Source: Actinomycetes bacterium
GTDB lineage: Bacteria; Actinomycetota; Acidimicrobiia; Acidimicrobiales; Palsa-688
NCBI GenBank assembly: GCA_021811865.1
Contig: JAKAQB010000016.1
Location: 1-57,897, forward strand
DNA length: 57,897 nt
Direction: 5' to 3'
How positions within the stretch are numbered: position 1 is the stretch's first letter; the number at the start of each line of letters is the position of its first letter. Below are positions 21,309 through 30,874 of this stretch, piece by piece. The position numbers and the translations under genes were made by a program. The notes beneath the pieces were generated by a model. The model was given only the letters and a program-made list of their open reading frames with translations. It ran no database searches and had not been told where the DNA came from.

Positions 21309-21491
21309 GCCTACCGGGGCGGCCCCGCCCAGTCCCTATGGAGGAGCCCGGGCCGGTGGCGGCCACGACGTGCAGCTCGAGGAGCCGATGCCGCTGTGCC
21401 CAGGCGAGAGCCGCCTTGAGGCTGCGTCTTTCTCCTGCCGTCGACGAGCACCCAACCACGAGCGCCGTCGCGGAGTGGGGCGCCGGGCCGG
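21309..21491 (-). other. rpmE-prfA spacer with a possible UspA-like scrap
   Basis: 183-base gap inside an otherwise tight operon. One minus frame running from just after the rpmE stop reads LVVGCSSTAGERRSLKAALA and then LELHVVAAT, which resembles the first strand-helix-strand of a universal stress protein domain. There is no start codon with a ribosome site and no second half, so at most this is a remnant; it may be coincidence. Confidence 0.25.
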
Positions 21492-21704
21492 TCAGGACTT
21501 CTTGGCGCGCCGGCCGTAGCGGCGCTCGAAGCGCTCGACCCGACCACCGGTGTCCACCAGCTTCTGCTTGCCTGTGTAGAACGGGTGGCACTCGTTGCAC
21601 AGCTCGGTGGTGAGCGACGCCTTGGTCGACCGGGTCGTGAAGGTGTTGCCGCACGAACAGGCCACCGTGGCGACCTGGTACGCGGGGTGGATGTCAGTCT
21701 TCAT
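21492..21704 (-). CDS. rpmE: 50S ribosomal protein L31 (zinc-binding form)
   Basis: 70-residue ribosomal protein of the large subunit central protuberance. [12 protein letters not shown] start and [18 protein letters not shown] are canonical. Zinc ligands are present (ACSCG and CNECHPF), so this is the Zn-replete C+ paralogue rather than the zinc-independent one. ATG at 21704 follows a GAGGAGA site. rho lies 29 bases upstream. Confidence 0.95.
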   Translation of the reverse strand: MKTDIHPAYQVATVACSCGNTFTTRSTKASLTTELCNECHPFYTGKQKLVDTGGRVERFERRYGRRAKKS

Positions 21705-21733
21705 CGTGTTCTCCTCGGTACCAGTATGGGACA

Positions 21734-23599
21734 TCACTCGCCTGGGATGGGGTTCTTGGTGAGATCGGCGAGGAGCTCGTCGTTGCTGCGGCTCGCCCGT
21801 AGCCGGTCGAGCAGCAACTCCAGGCCGGTGGCGTTGTTGCCGCCGGCGACCAGTGCGTTGAGCCCCCGGCGGAGCCGCCACACCTGCTGCAGCTGCTCTT
21901 CCGGGTACAGCAGCTCCTCGTGGCGGGTGGAGCTGGCGTTGACATCGATAGCCGGGTAGGTGCGCCGTTCGGCGAGGTGGCGGTCGAGCTTGAGCTCCAT
22001 GTTGCCGGTGCCCTTGAACTCCTCGAAGATGACCTCGTCCATCCTGCTTCCCGTCTCGACGAGGGCGGTGGCGAGGATCGTGAGCGACCCTCCCTCCTCC
22101 AGGTTGCGGGCAGCGCCGAAGAACTTCTTGGGCGGGTACAGCGCCCCTGTGTCCATGCCGCCGGACATGATCCGCCCCGTCCCCGGTGCGGCCAGGTTGT
22201 AGGCACGGGCGAGGCGGGTGATCCCGTCGAGGATCACCACGACGTCCCTGCCCAGCTCGACCATGCGCTTGGCCCGCTCGATCGTGAGCTCGGCGACCTG
22301 GGTGTGCTCCTCCGCCGGTCGGTCGAACGTCGAGGCGACGACCTCGCCCTTCACGGACCGGCGGATGTCGGTCACCTCCTCCGGTCGCTCGTCGACGAGG
22401 AGCACCATCAACACCACGTCGGCGTTGTTGGTCTCGATGGACTGGGCGATCTGCTTGAGAACGGTCGTCTTCCCCGCCTTGGGCGGCGACACGATCAGGC
22501 CGCGCTGGCCCTTGCCGATCGGGGCGAGCAGGTCGATGATCCGCGGGGTCAGGTTGTCGGGGTCGCCATCGAGCTCCAGTCGCAGCCGCTCGTCGGGGAA
22601 CGCTGGCGTGAGACGCTCGAACCGGGGGCGGGCACGGGCTTGCTCGGGGTTGATGCCGCCGATCCTGTCGACCCTGACGAGAGCCGGGTACTTCTCGTTG
22701 CCCCCCGCCGGCCGCGACGCCCCCTCGATGACGTCCCCCCGGCGGAGGGCGAAGCGGCGTACCTGGCTGATCGACACGTACACGTCGGTCGGTCCCGGCA
22801 CCGAGCCGGTCGTGCGGAGGAAGCCGTAGCCCTCCTCCCGCAGGTCGAGCATCCCGGAGACCGGGACGGGCTCGCCGCTGAAGGGCTGCTCGGGGCTCTG
22901 GCCGGCGAGGTCCCGTTGGGGGTGGTCGCCACGGTCGCGCCCTCGCCGGCGGCGGCTGCGGCGGTTCCCCGGCTCCCCGTCGTAGTGGCTCTGCTGGTCG
23001 TCGCCCTGGTCGCCGGCAGGATGATCGGCGGCGCTCGGCGTCTCGGCGCCAGGGTGGTCGGCGCCAGGGTGGTCGGCGCCAGGGTGGTCGGCACCAGGGT
23101 GGTCGGAGGCGCTCGCCGTCTGGGCGGCTCCGCTCTTGCCGTTGTGGACCGCCGGCAGTGGCGCCTGCGCTGCAGCGGGGACGGCCGCCGCAGACGCCCC
23201 GGACCGGGCGGTGGCGCCGGCAGGTGGGGCGCCGGCAGGTGGGGCGCCGGCAGGTGGGGCGCCGGTGGCCGGTGCGGCCGATGCTCCGACCCCGGTGTCC
23301 GCCCGGGCCGCCCGGGCCGCCCGGGCCGGCGCCGGGCCGGGAGCGGTAACCGCCTGCGTCGACTCCTCGAGGGGCAGGCGCGCCTCGGGCCCAGCGCTCT
23401 TGCGGGCACGCGTGCTACGACGGGGGCGGTCCGCCTCGGGGGCCGGCACCTCGACGCCGGTCGCCTGCAGGATCTGCGTCACCAGCTCGGACTTGCGGGC
23501 CCGGCTCGTCGGCCGTGTCCCGAGGGCGTTCGCTATGGCGAACAGCTCCTCCCGTTCCTTCGCCTCGAGCACCGATCGCTCGAGCTGCGGTTCGCTCAT
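21734..23599 (-). CDS. rho: transcription termination factor Rho with large insertion
   Basis: 621-residue RNA helicase/terminator. N-terminal Rho-N helical domain (residues ~8-50), then a ~190-residue low-complexity insertion: Ala/Pro region with a PPAGA array, a DHPGA array, and an Arg-rich stretch ([13 protein letters not shown]). The RNA-binding cold-shock-like domain follows ([17 protein letters not shown]), then Walker [29 protein letters not shown], and the Q/R-loop [20 protein letters not shown]. Actinobacterial Rho proteins commonly carry such basic insertions. I prefer ATG 23599 (AGAGGT site) over ATG 23629, which lacks one. Confidence 0.94.
   Translation of the reverse strand: MSEPQLERSVLEAKEREELFAIANALGTRPTSRARKSELVTQILQATGVEVPAPEADRPRRSTRARKSAGPEARLPLEESTQAVTAPGPAPARAARAARADTGVGASAAPATGAPPAGAPPAGAPPAGATARSGASAAAVPAAAQAPLPAVHNGKSGAAQTASASDHPGADHPGADHPGADHPGAETPSAADHPAGDQGDDQQSHYDGEPGNRRSRRRRGRDRGDHPQRDLAGQSPEQPFSGEPVPVSGMLDLREEGYGFLRTTGSVPGPTDVYVSISQVRRFALRRGDVIEGASRPAGGNEKYPALVRVDRIGGINPEQARARPRFERLTPAFPDERLRLELDGDPDNLTPRIIDLLAPIGKGQRGLIVSPPKAGKTTVLKQIAQSIETNNADVVLMVLLVDERPEEVTDIRRSVKGEVVASTFDRPAEEHTQVAELTIERAKRMVELGRDVVVILDGITRLARAYNLAAPGTGRIMSGGMDTGALYPPKKFFGAARNLEEGGSLTILATALVETGSRMDEVIFEEFKGTGNMELKLDRHLAERRTYPAIDVNASSTRHEELLYPEEQLQQVWRLRRGLNALVAGGNNATGLELLLDRLRASRSNDELLADLTKNPIPGE
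23046..23106 (-). repeat. 15-bp in-frame repeat (DHPGA) in rho
   Basis: Four 15-base copies with core ccagggtggtcggcg, encoding Asp-His-Pro-Gly-Ala in the Rho insertion. Copies are identical but for one or two bases. Frame is preserved. Confidence 0.9.
23213..23270 (-). repeat. 15-bp in-frame repeat (PPAGA) in rho
   Basis: About three and a half copies of ggcgccggcaggtgg, encoding Pro-Pro-Ala-Gly-Ala in the Ala/Pro linker of Rho. A separate array from the DHPGA one about 110 bases away. Confidence 0.9.
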
Positions 23600-24220
23600 C
23601 GCTGACCTCTTGGGTTCTTTGGGGGGCATCGCGGCGAGCGGTGCGCGCCCGCCGTGGCGCGGTTGGGGATGATCGGCTGACGCCCACGGACCGGTGCGGC
23701 CGCCCTGGTGGAAGGGCTACCGGCGGGGAAGCGCACGCCCGGACCGGGCTGGATGGGGAGGTTAGCCCGAACTCCCTCCTGATCGCAGGATCGCTGGGGT
23801 CGCTGTGGAGCTCCACCTGGTGGTTCGCGTTCGGGGACGGTCATCGACGGTCACGCACGTGGGCATGTATGGGTACACCACGTCGACTTCCTCCGGGGAG
23901 CGCCTGAGCGTGGCGGGTATGCCCACTCGGATGGGACGTATAGGTCCATACCAGAAGGAGGGCGGCCTCCATCACGTTGTTTGGGCAGTTGTCTGCGATT
24001 ATCGCGGTCAACTGCCCAAACAACGTGATGGCGATGGCCCCATTGCCGACCCTGCCGGTTCCTCTGGGTCTTCCGTTCCTCCCGACTCCCGACTCCCTCC
24101 GGCTCTTCCACGTCGTCACCGGTAGCGAGAGCGGTTGGGGGGAAGTCGGGGTTAGCCACCCGGCGACCTCCGGACAACGGCCCCCCGTCGCTGCGGGCGC
24201 CCGAGGAACGCCCACTGCTA
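23600..24220. other. rho upstream region with a large palindrome
   Basis: 621 bases between thrC (3' end) and rho (5' end), both minus-strand. Besides the 23-bp inverted repeat there are gtatgggtacacc- and gtataggtccatacc-type partial palindromes at 23865-23955. No credible coding sequence was seen on either strand. The rho promoter must lie here. The lower GC around 23860-24030 is unlike the neighbouring genes, suggesting inserted DNA. Confidence 0.55.
23969..24031. repeat. perfect 23-bp inverted repeat
   Basis: Arms at 23969-23991 and 24009-24031 are perfectly complementary over 23 bases (left arm begins ccatcacgttgtttgg). They are separated by a 17-base loop that itself holds the short palindrome gcgattatcgc. 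No T-tract follows on either strand, so it is not a classical intrinsic terminator. A miniature mobile element or an RNA hairpin in the rho leader/thrC trailer are both possible. Confidence 0.85.
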
Positions 24221-25264
24221 CTAGAGCCCGAGCTCGACACGCACCGCCCGGATGTCGGCGTCCACCGCACGCGGCACGGCGATCTGTCCGATGGCGACGT
24301 CGGGGTCCTTCAAGCCGTGGCCCGTGAGCACGCACACCACCGTCGTCCCGGACGGCACCTTGTGCTTCAACAGACCCGCCACCGACGCCGCTGACGCCGG
24401 CTCGCAGAACACCGACTCCTCGGCTGCGAGCAACCGGTAAGCGGCAAGGATCTCCTCGTCGGTCACCGCCTCGATGGCGCCGCCCGATTCGGCCGCCGCG
24501 GCCGTCGCCCCGTACCACGACGCCGGCCTGCCGATCCGGATCGCCGTCGCAACAGTCTCGGGCGCGTCAACCGGGTGACCCCTGACGATTGGGGCGGCCC
24601 CAGCGGCCTGGAAGCCGAGCATCCGCGGGAGCTTGGTGACCAGGCCGGCGTCCTGGTACTCCCGGTACCCCTTCCAGTAGGCGGTGATGTTGCCGGCGTT
24701 GCCGACGGGGATGCACTGGACGTCCGGGGCGTCGCCGAGGACGTCGACGATCTCGAAGGCGCCCGTCTTCTGACCCTCGATCCGGTGGGGGTTGATGGAG
24801 TTGACCACCGTCACGGGGGCGGTCTCCCCCAACTCCCGCACGATGTCGAGGGCGGCGTCGAAGTTGGCCCGGATCTGCAGGACCTTGGCGCCGTGCACGA
24901 GGGCTTGGGCCAGCTTGCCGAGAGCGATGTAGCCGTCCGGGATGAGGACGGCGCAGGCGATCCCGGCGCGGGCCGCGTAGGCGGCCGCCGACGCCGACGT
25001 GTTACCCGTCGAGCCGCACACGACCGCCTTGGCGCCCGACTCGACCGCCTTGGAGATGGCCACCGTCATGCCACGGTCCTTGAACGAGCCCGTCGGGTTG
25101 GCCCCCTCCACCTTGAGCCAGACGTCGGCTCCCGTCCTGGCCGACAGGCGGGGCGCAGGGACGAGGGGTGTGGCGCCCTCCAGCAGGGTCACAACAGGAG
25201 TCGCCTCGCTGACCGGCAGGAACCTCCGGTATGCCTCGATCACCCCCCGCCAGGGTGCCGTCAC
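24221..25264 (-). CDS. thrC: threonine synthase
   Basis: 347-residue PLP enzyme converting O-phosphohomoserine to threonine. The PLP lysine is in [15 protein letters not shown]; the phosphate-binding loop is [18 protein letters not shown] and a second glycine-rich loop reads [17 protein letters not shown] at 25264 overlaps the hom stop (GTGA). No thrB lies in the window. Confidence 0.94.
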   Translation of the reverse strand: MTAPWRGVIEAYRRFLPVSEATPVVTLLEGATPLVPAPRLSARTGADVWLKVEGANPTGSFKDRGMTVAISKAVESGAKAVVCGSTGNTSASAAAYAARAGIACAVLIPDGYIALGKLAQALVHGAKVLQIRANFDAALDIVRELGETAPVTVVNSINPHRIEGQKTGAFEIVDVLGDAPDVQCIPVGNAGNITAYWKGYREYQDAGLVTKLPRMLGFQAAGAAPIVRGHPVDAPETVATAIRIGRPASWYGATAAAAESGGAIEAVTDEEILAAYRLLAAEESVFCEPASAASVAGLLKHKVPSGTTVVCVLTGHGLKDPDVAIGQIAVPRAVDADIRAVRVELGL

Positions 25265-26544
25265 TCGCCGACGACCCGGATGAGGGTGCCGATCCGGCGG
25301 ACCGACTCCAGGGCCCCGAGCTCGTGCAGGCACGCCTGCACGTCCCGCTCGAGGGCCGGATGGGTGACGAACACCAGCCGCGCGCCGTCGTCCTCTCCCT
25401 CCTGCTCCATCGACCGCACCGACACGGACCGGGCGCCGAGCACGCCGGTGACGGCGTGCAGGACGCCTGGGCGGTCGGCGACGTCCAGGGTGAGGTAGTA
25501 GGCGGAGGTCAACTCGTCGATGGAGCGGCGCGGCACGTCGCTGAGCGAGACGGTGCGACCCGCGCCGCCGGCGGTGAGGTTGTGGGCGGCGTCGAGCAGG
25601 TCACCGAGAACAGCGCTGGCCGTCGGCGATCCACCAGCCCCCCGGCCGAGGAACATCAGCTGCCCGACCGCATCCCCCTCGACGAACACGGCGTTGTACG
25701 AGTCGCGCACCGATGCCAGCGGGTGGGTGAGGGGGACCATGGCCGGATGGACGCGCACCGCGACGGCCCCACCAGTCTCCTCGACGACAGCGAGCGGTTT
25801 GATCACGAAGCCGAGGCGCCGGGCGGCGGCGATGTCGTCGGGCGTGATGCCGGCGATCCCCTCCCGGTCGACGTCGCCGGCTACGACTCGAGCGCCAAAC
25901 GCCACGTTCGCGATGACGGCGGCCTTGGCGGCCGCGTCGAATCCTTCGACGTCGGCGGTGGGGTCACGCTCCGCGTAGCCGAGGCTCTGGGCTTCGGCCA
26001 GGGCGTCCTGGTAGGCGGCACCTCGTTCGGCCATCCGGGAGAGGATGAAGTTTGTAGTGCCGTTGACGATCCCGAGCACCCGGCGGAGCCGCTCCCCAGC
26101 CAGTGACTCGCGCAGGGGGCGGATCAGCGGGATACCGCCGGCCACCGCAGCCTCGAACAGCAGGTCCACGCCGGCCGCCGACGCCGCCTCGAACAGCTCG
26201 GTCCCACAGTTGGCGAGCAACTCCTTGTTGGCCGTGACCACAGGCTTGCCCGCCTCCAGCGCGTCGAGCACGAGCCGCCGCGCCGGCTCGATCCCACCTA
26301 TCACCTCGACGACGACGTCGATACCCGGATCGGTGACGACGGCGTGGGCGTCGGTGGTGAGCAGGCCGTCATCGACGGCGGCGTCCCGCGCCTTCACCCG
26401 GCTGCGCACCGCCACGGCGGCAAGCTGCAGCTCGATGCCGGTCTTGGCGGCGATGCGCTCGCCATCGCCGAGGACGAGCGCAGCGAGCGCGCCGCCGACG
26501 TGGCCGCAGCCGAGCAGGCCGACGCGCACAGCGGTCCGGTTCAT
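25261..26544 (-). CDS. hom: homoserine dehydrogenase
   Basis: 427-residue NAD(P)H enzyme reducing aspartate semialdehyde to homoserine. Rossmann motif [15 protein letters not shown] at the N terminus; NKELLANCG and [14 protein letters not shown] are catalytic-region signatures. A C-terminal ACT domain (residues ~345-425, beginning [14 protein letters not shown]) implies feedback control by threonine. Coupled to thrC downstream. Confidence 0.95.
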   Translation of the reverse strand: MNRTAVRVGLLGCGHVGGALAALVLGDGERIAAKTGIELQLAAVAVRSRVKARDAAVDDGLLTTDAHAVVTDPGIDVVVEVIGGIEPARRLVLDALEAGKPVVTANKELLANCGTELFEAASAAGVDLLFEAAVAGGIPLIRPLRESLAGERLRRVLGIVNGTTNFILSRMAERGAAYQDALAEAQSLGYAERDPTADVEGFDAAAKAAVIANVAFGARVVAGDVDREGIAGITPDDIAAARRLGFVIKPLAVVEETGGAVAVRVHPAMVPLTHPLASVRDSYNAVFVEGDAVGQLMFLGRGAGGSPTASAVLGDLLDAAHNLTAGGAGRTVSLSDVPRRSIDELTSAYYLTLDVADRPGVLHAVTGVLGARSVSVRSMEQEGEDDGARLVFVTHPALERDVQACLHELGALESVRRIGTLIRVVGE

Positions 26545-26604
26545 GCGCGGCAGGGTAGCTGTAGCTGTCGCGCCAGCCGCGCCCGGGAAGAGCCTCTCAG
26601 ATCT

Positions 26605-27957
26605 TCAGAGGTCCAGGGCAAGCAGGTCGTCGAGGGTCTCCCGCCGGACCACGGTGCGCGCCGCGCCCCCCGCCACCCACACGACCGGCGGCCGGGGCAC
26701 CTTGTTGTAGGTCGACGCCATGGAGTGCCCGTAGGCACCGGTGACCGGCGTGGCCACGATGTCGCCGACGGCGACGTCTGCCGGCAGGCGAGCATCCCGC
26801 ACGATCACGTCGCCTGACTCGCAGTGCTTGCCGACGATCGTGACGACGCGTGGGCGCTCGGCGTCCGCCACGCGGGGAAGGAACGCCTCGTACCCCGAGT
26901 CGTAGAGCACCGGGCGGGGGTTGTCGCTCATGCCCCCATCGACGGCCACGTAGGTGCGGATCCCCGGGAGCTCCTTGACCGTCCCCACCGTGTAGGCGGT
27001 GAGGGCGGCGCTGGCGGCGATGGCACGCCCGGGTTCGGCCGCCAGCCGGATGCCTTCCGGCCATCCGGCCTCCCGGACGACGGTGCGGACCGTCGCCGCC
27101 CAGTCCCCGATGCGCGGCGTTGGCTCCCCGTCGACGTAGCCGACGCCGAGGCCTCCGCCCACACTGAGCTCGGGCAGGTCGAGGGGCACAGCGAAGTCGG
27201 CGATCAACCGCAGCGCCCGGGCGAACGAGTCGAGAGCAAAGATCTGCGAGCCGATGTGGATGTGGAGCCCGACGAGCTCGACGGGACTGTGCCGGCGCCG
27301 GAGCCGGGCCACCGCGGCGGCCGCCGCCCCCGACGCCAACCCGAAGCCGAACTTCGAGTCCTCCTGCCCGGTGCGGACGTACTCATGGGTGTGGGCCTCG
27401 ACGCCCGGCGTGACGCGAACGAGGGCGCGTGGCCGGCCCCGCCCCCCCGGACCCGGGACCCCTCCCGCCAGGAGACGCTCGAGCCGGTCGATCTCGTCGA
27501 AGGAGTCCACGACGATCCGGCCCACCCCGCAGTCGATGGCGGCCGCCAGCTCCCCCTCCGACTTGTTGTTGCCATGCAGCACCAGGCGCTCCGGCGGTAG
27601 TCCGCCAGCGAGAGCGACATGCAGCTCCCCCGCCGTGGAGACGTCGGCGGCGAGGCCCTCCTCGGCGACGAGGCGGGCCATGGCGCGGCACCAGAACGCC
27701 TTGGACGCGTAGGTCGCGCCACTCCCCCATGCGGCCACGGCTTGCCGGCAGCGGGTACGCAGGTGCTCCTCGTCGTAGACGAACACCGGCGTGCCGAGCT
27801 CGGCGCACAGATCGAGCACGTCGATCCCGCCGACGACGAGACGGCCGGTCGGTCCGATCCGGGCGGTGTCCGCCAGCAGGTGGGGCGGGAGGGGCCCGAC
27901 GCTGGGCGGCGGGCCCGTCAGGCCGGCAGGAAGGCCCGCGGCCGGGTCGGGGAGCAT
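26605..27957 (-). CDS. lysA: diaminopimelate decarboxylase
   Basis: 450-residue PLP enzyme making lysine from meso-diaminopimelate. PLP lysine in TYASKAFWCRAMARL, LVGLHIHIGSQI and SVGGGLGVGYVDGEP form the barrel active site, and KHCESGDVIVRDARLP plus TGAYGHSMASTYN complete it in the C-terminal domain. The receiver-domain gene lies 40 bases upstream, hom 60 bases downstream. Confidence 0.95.
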   Translation of the reverse strand: MLPDPAAGLPAGLTGPPPSVGPLPPHLLADTARIGPTGRLVVGGIDVLDLCAELGTPVFVYDEEHLRTRCRQAVAAWGSGATYASKAFWCRAMARLVAEEGLAADVSTAGELHVALAGGLPPERLVLHGNNKSEGELAAAIDCGVGRIVVDSFDEIDRLERLLAGGVPGPGGRGRPRALVRVTPGVEAHTHEYVRTGQEDSKFGFGLASGAAAAAVARLRRRHSPVELVGLHIHIGSQIFALDSFARALRLIADFAVPLDLPELSVGGGLGVGYVDGEPTPRIGDWAATVRTVVREAGWPEGIRLAAEPGRAIAASAALTAYTVGTVKELPGIRTYVAVDGGMSDNPRPVLYDSGYEAFLPRVADAERPRVVTIVGKHCESGDVIVRDARLPADVAVGDIVATPVTGAYGHSMASTYNKVPRPPVVWVAGGAARTVVRRETLDDLLALDL

Positions 27958-27997
27958 GTTGGCGGGACGAGCCGAGCGGGCGCTACCGAGCCGGGCG

Positions 27998-28387
27998 CTA
28001 ACGGGACGCGCCCTCGCCGGCCCGGGTCGCCAGGGAGGCCACCCGTTCCAGCGGCTCGAGCGGCTCGAACGGCTTCGTCACGTACCCGTCCGCCACCGCC
28101 AGCCCGGCCGCCACGTCGGCCTGCTGGGCCTTGGCCGGCAGGAGCAGGATCGGCAGTGACGCCGTCGCCGGGTCGCCGCGCAGCCGGCCTGCCGCCTCCA
28201 GGCCACTCATCCCGGGCATCATGACGTCGAGCACGACGGCGTCCGGGTGGTCCTCCAGCGCCCTTCGGATGGCCTCCTCCCCGTCGGCTGCGGCCATGAC
28301 CTGCCAGCCCTCCATCTCGAAGTCGAGCCGCAGCAGCTGCAGTACGACGGGATCATCGTCCACGACGAGGACCTTGCCTGGCGCCAT
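27998..28387 (-). CDS. stand-alone response-regulator receiver, atypical
   Basis: 129-residue single-domain CheY-like protein. The acidic pocket (VVDDDP, residues 9-13), the phosphoacceptor Asp54 in VVLDVMMPG and Lys105 in YVTKPFEP are present. The conserved Ser/Thr that signals phosphorylation is replaced by Pro84 (LLLPAKAQ), and the usual GADDY is VADGY, so switching is probably altered. No output domain and no adjacent kinase. First gene of the lysA-hom-thrC run, divergent from the tRNA. Confidence 0.85.
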   Translation of the reverse strand: MAPGKVLVVDDDPVVLQLLRLDFEMEGWQVMAAADGEEAIRRALEDHPDAVVLDVMMPGMSGLEAAGRLRGDPATASLPILLLPAKAQQADVAAGLAVADGYVTKPFEPLEPLERVASLATRAGEGASR

Positions 28388-28494
28388 CGCCGCATAGTAG
28401 GCCGGGCTCGCGCCGCTCCCGCCTCGGCGACCCGGCGGCGGCGACTATGCTCCCTGGTCCCGGCTGCGTGCACGCCGCCGGCGACGTCCCGCCC

Positions 28495-28569
28495 GCCCTC
28501 GTAGCTCAGGGGATAGAGCACCGGCCTCCGGAGCCGGGTGCGTAGGTTCGAATCCTACCGGGGGCACCA
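28495..28569 (+). tRNA. tRNA-Arg (anticodon CCG)
   Basis: A complete cloverleaf is visible: acceptor GCCCTCG pairing with CGGGGGC, D-arm GCTC/GAGC, anticodon stem CCGGC/GCCGG with loop CTCCGGA (anticodon CCG, reading CGG), T-arm GTAGG/CCTAC with loop TTCGAAT, and an encoded CCA end. The accessory DNA downstream makes this 3' end a plausible integration site. Confidence 0.97.
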
Positions 28570-28578
28570 GCAGGAATG

Positions 28579-28614
28579 AGGCCCTGACCAGCACGAACGT
28601 GCAGGTCAGGGCCT
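28579..28614 (+). terminator. hairpin downstream of tRNA-Arg
   Basis: AGGCCCTGACC (28579-28589) pairs with GGTCAGGGCCT; the loop contains a second stem GCAC/GTGC around gaac, so the structure is a near-continuous 15-bp hairpin with one A-A mismatch. It lies ten bases after the CCA end. The following tract is only ttctcg, so it is a weak classical terminator but well placed for tRNA 3' processing. Confidence 0.6.
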
Positions 28615-29276
28615 TCTCGCGTCGACCGTTGGCGACCGACATTGACCCTCGCTCGCCACCGTAATGGGAGGGCTGTGGGAGGAGTGTGGGAGGAGACCGC
28701 CACTCGACCGCTCTTCCCGCCCTCCCTGCGGGCGTCCCGCGCCCGGGCCACGGGCGTGGGCTCCGGGTCATGGCCCCGGGGCGCCGTCGGCAGTCACCCT
28801 GCGCGATGACCGGATCATGGGGCGGAGCAGCAACCCGGATCCGAGCTCAGCGTGCATGCCGAGCTCGATCGGAGCGCCCGTCCATCTGTACGGCCCGCCA
28901 GCCCACATGACGGCGAGTGGACTCGGCGCTGCTCGCCGAGGCAGCTCTGGAGTGGTGACCACGGGGAGGAAGGGCGTTCCCACCGTGACGAACACACCGA
29001 TCAACTCGACCCGCAAGGCAGGCGGTGGGCCGGGACCGCCCGCACGGCTGCCAGGGCGTGTCCCCGTGCTCGGGCCAGCCGAGCTCGTGAAGCCGGCCAA
29101 GGAGCGACCAGTCGACCACACCAGAGGCGCTTCGATCTGCGCTCCGATCGGGGCTGCTGCGGGCTGCCGTTCTGGTGGGTAATTCCGCGCTTGCTCGGGG
29201 CGTCGAGCGCCGACTCGGCGCTGCGATCGCCGGTTGGCCGAGTAGTCGTTCTGAGCGGGGCGCGGGCTCGGTGGGA
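28615..29276. other. accessory intergenic region after the tRNA
   Basis: About 660 bases with no gene I can support. Open frames exist on both strands (for instance 28768-29121 minus) but lack recognisable domains and ribosome sites. Sequence at 28660-28695 carries gtgggagga direct repeats. This looks like eroded DNA at the left end of the accessory region. Confidence 0.5.
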
Positions 29277-29821
29277 ATGATCGCCCCTATGGGCGCTGCC
29301 GTGTTCGTGGTGGTGGACGGACCCCCGGCCAGGGGCAAGTCGACGCTGGCTCCGGCTCTAGCGCGACACCTGCGCTTGCCGCTGCTGGCGAAGGACTTCA
29401 TCATCAAGGACGGCCTCATGGAAGTGATGCCGCTCGAGGACGTCGAGCGCTCTCGCCAACTTGGACAAGCCGCTGTGCACGCCATGCTCGCTCGGGCCGC
29501 CGCCCCGCCCGTTGGTGCGGTCCTTGAGAGCAACTTCTACCGGAGCCGGGCCGCAGACGACCTTCAGCAGCTGCCCGGCCCAGTCGTGGAGGTCTTCTGC
29601 CGCTGCGCGACCGCGAGATCGAGGTACCGGCACCGAGCGGGCACACGGCCGCCGGGCACTTCGACCATCTCCGTACGGATTCGGAACTGTGGAACCCCGA
29701 GGTGGCGGAGCCCATGGCCGGCGGGTGGCCGGTGGTCGAGGTCGACACCAACAACCCGGTGGACCTCTCGGCGGTAATCGCCGCCATCAGCGCCGTCGCT
29801 CCCTGGGTCGGCCCCGACTGA
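29277..29821 (+). pseudogene. frameshifted P-loop kinase
   Basis: An ATP-dependent small-molecule kinase of the P-loop (chloramphenicol-phosphotransferase/zeta-like) type. Walker A is DGPPARGKSTLAPALA, followed by LLAKDFIIKDGLMEVM, ESNFYRS and VVEVFCRC. At about 29645-29660 the frame breaks: TRPPG is in frame with the start, but the expected continuation GHFDHLRTDSELWNPEVAEP is in another frame and runs to a TGA at 29819-29821. Start ATG 29277 or 29289. A single indel separates it from an intact ~180-residue gene, so a very recent mutation or an assembly error is possible. Confidence 0.75.
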
Positions 29822-30099
29822 TCCATCGGTGTGCTCCAAGGGCAGCACCGGATGGGCTGGCCGCAGCTGCCGATCGATGGATCGGGCATGCCGCCCGCGC
29901 TGACCGAACATGCCACCGACGCGCCGGCCACTCGGCCCGCCGGGGGCCCATACGTGCCGATATGACTTGGCGGACGTGCTGCGGCTGTCGTTCTGGCGCG
30001 CCATTCGGTGCCGCCGTAGAAGCACGCACCGAGAGGTGCGATGTGGACTGGGCGTAGGCCTCGCTCGACCGAGAGTGTCCCCACTCCGCCATCTGGCGG

Positions 30100-30630
30100 T
30101 CAGGCAGTGATCAATGCTTCGAGCTTGGCGGCCAAGTCGGGATCCGGTTGGGCGTGCAGGTTCCGCCGTGCCTCCAAAGCGCCGTTGATCGCCCCGATGA
30201 CGGCCGGTCGCTCGGTGTCGACCTCGCGGTGCTCGTAGGCGGCGAACCATGCTTCGACCTCGGCCCAACGCCACAGCGGGTTACGGACGTTCCCCGACAC
30301 GGGGGGAGGGAACCCGCCGGGACCCCGCTGCGCTTTGACGAGCTGGTCGATCGACTGTCGGGTCCGGCCGATTCGTTCGGCGATCTCCGACGCCCAGACC
30401 AACTGGTCCGGCTCGACTCGAACGACCCTCAGCCCCGGGACTTCCTCGATCAGCTTGATGGCCCGAAGAGCCGCATCGGCGAAGGTGTCGGCGGCGATGT
30501 CGTAGCCAACGGTGCTGCTCCATCTGTCGCCCAGCTCCACGTTGGCAGCACCGTCCGTGGCCTCGTAGATCTTGTCGAGGTGCTCCTCGTCGACGCCTGC
30601 AACGAGGAGGGTGAGGTTGTAGGTGTTCAT
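30100..30630 (-). CDS. HTH partner of a small HicA-like protein
   Basis: 176-residue soluble protein. The first ~75 residues form an alternating strand/helix domain (YNLTLLVAGVDEEHLDKIYEA ... LRVVRVEP) seen in small partner proteins of HicA-like genes. Residues ~80-130 are a helix-turn-helix of the AlpA/excisionase kind (WASEIAERIGRTRQSIDQLV, then GNVRNPLWRWAEVEAWF). The ATG at 30630 overlaps the stop of the upstream small gene (ATGA), so the two are made together. Best guess is the antitoxin/autoregulator of a toxin-antitoxin-like pair, though no activity is proven. Confidence 0.7.
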   Translation of the reverse strand: MNTYNLTLLVAGVDEEHLDKIYEATDGAANVELGDRWSSTVGYDIAADTFADAALRAIKLIEEVPGLRVVRVEPDQLVWASEIAERIGRTRQSIDQLVKAQRGPGGFPPPVSGNVRNPLWRWAEVEAWFAAYEHREVDTERPAVIGAINGALEARRNLHAQPDPDLAAKLEALITA

Positions 30631-30863
30631 TCAGGCTCTCCTTCGGGGTGGGGGCAGCGGTCGACAGCTCGAAGGATGGCTCGAGCGTGATGCTCAGGCA
30701 CCCGAGGAGTGGACCACACGGCGAACTGGGGGCACGCTCCGGGGCAGAGCAAGAACCCCCAGGCGTGGGCGGACTTGCCGGCTGGCTTGTAGGTCCAGCC
30801 ACTGGACTCGGCGTAGCGCACGGCCTCCTCGACGATCTTCGAGGGGTGCCTGCTCCGACCCAC
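30627..30863 (-). CDS. small HicA-like protein
   Basis: 78-residue protein with a short helix (SKIVEEAVRYAESSGW), a His-containing strand region (GKSAHAWGFLLCPG) and WSTPRVPEHHARAILRAVDRCPH. This layout recurs in small bacterial proteins that resemble the dsRBD-like HicA mRNA-interferase fold, where a His in the central strand is catalytic; His34 would be the candidate. I chose GTG 30863 because homology starts just after it, and a palindromic operator candidate sits 12 bases upstream. Coupled by ATGA to the HTH partner. Function remains predicted. Confidence 0.65.
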   Translation of the reverse strand: MGRSRHPSKIVEEAVRYAESSGWTYKPAGKSAHAWGFLLCPGACPQFAVWSTPRVPEHHARAILRAVDRCPHPEGEPE

Positions 30864-30874
30864 GTTGACACAAT

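Noticed and set aside
23969..24031. Intrinsic terminator of thrC
   Set aside because: The stem is long and AT-containing with a 17-base loop and no T-tract on either strand; better treated as an unexplained inverted repeat.
28506..28771. Minus-strand frame giving VGFEPTHPAPEAGALS
   Set aside because: This peptide is the well-known spurious translation of a tRNA gene; the frame runs through tRNA-Arg.
28768..29121. 117-codon minus-strand frame as a real gene
   Set aside because: No domain, no ribosome site, and open frames of similar length lie on the opposite strand of the same stretch.
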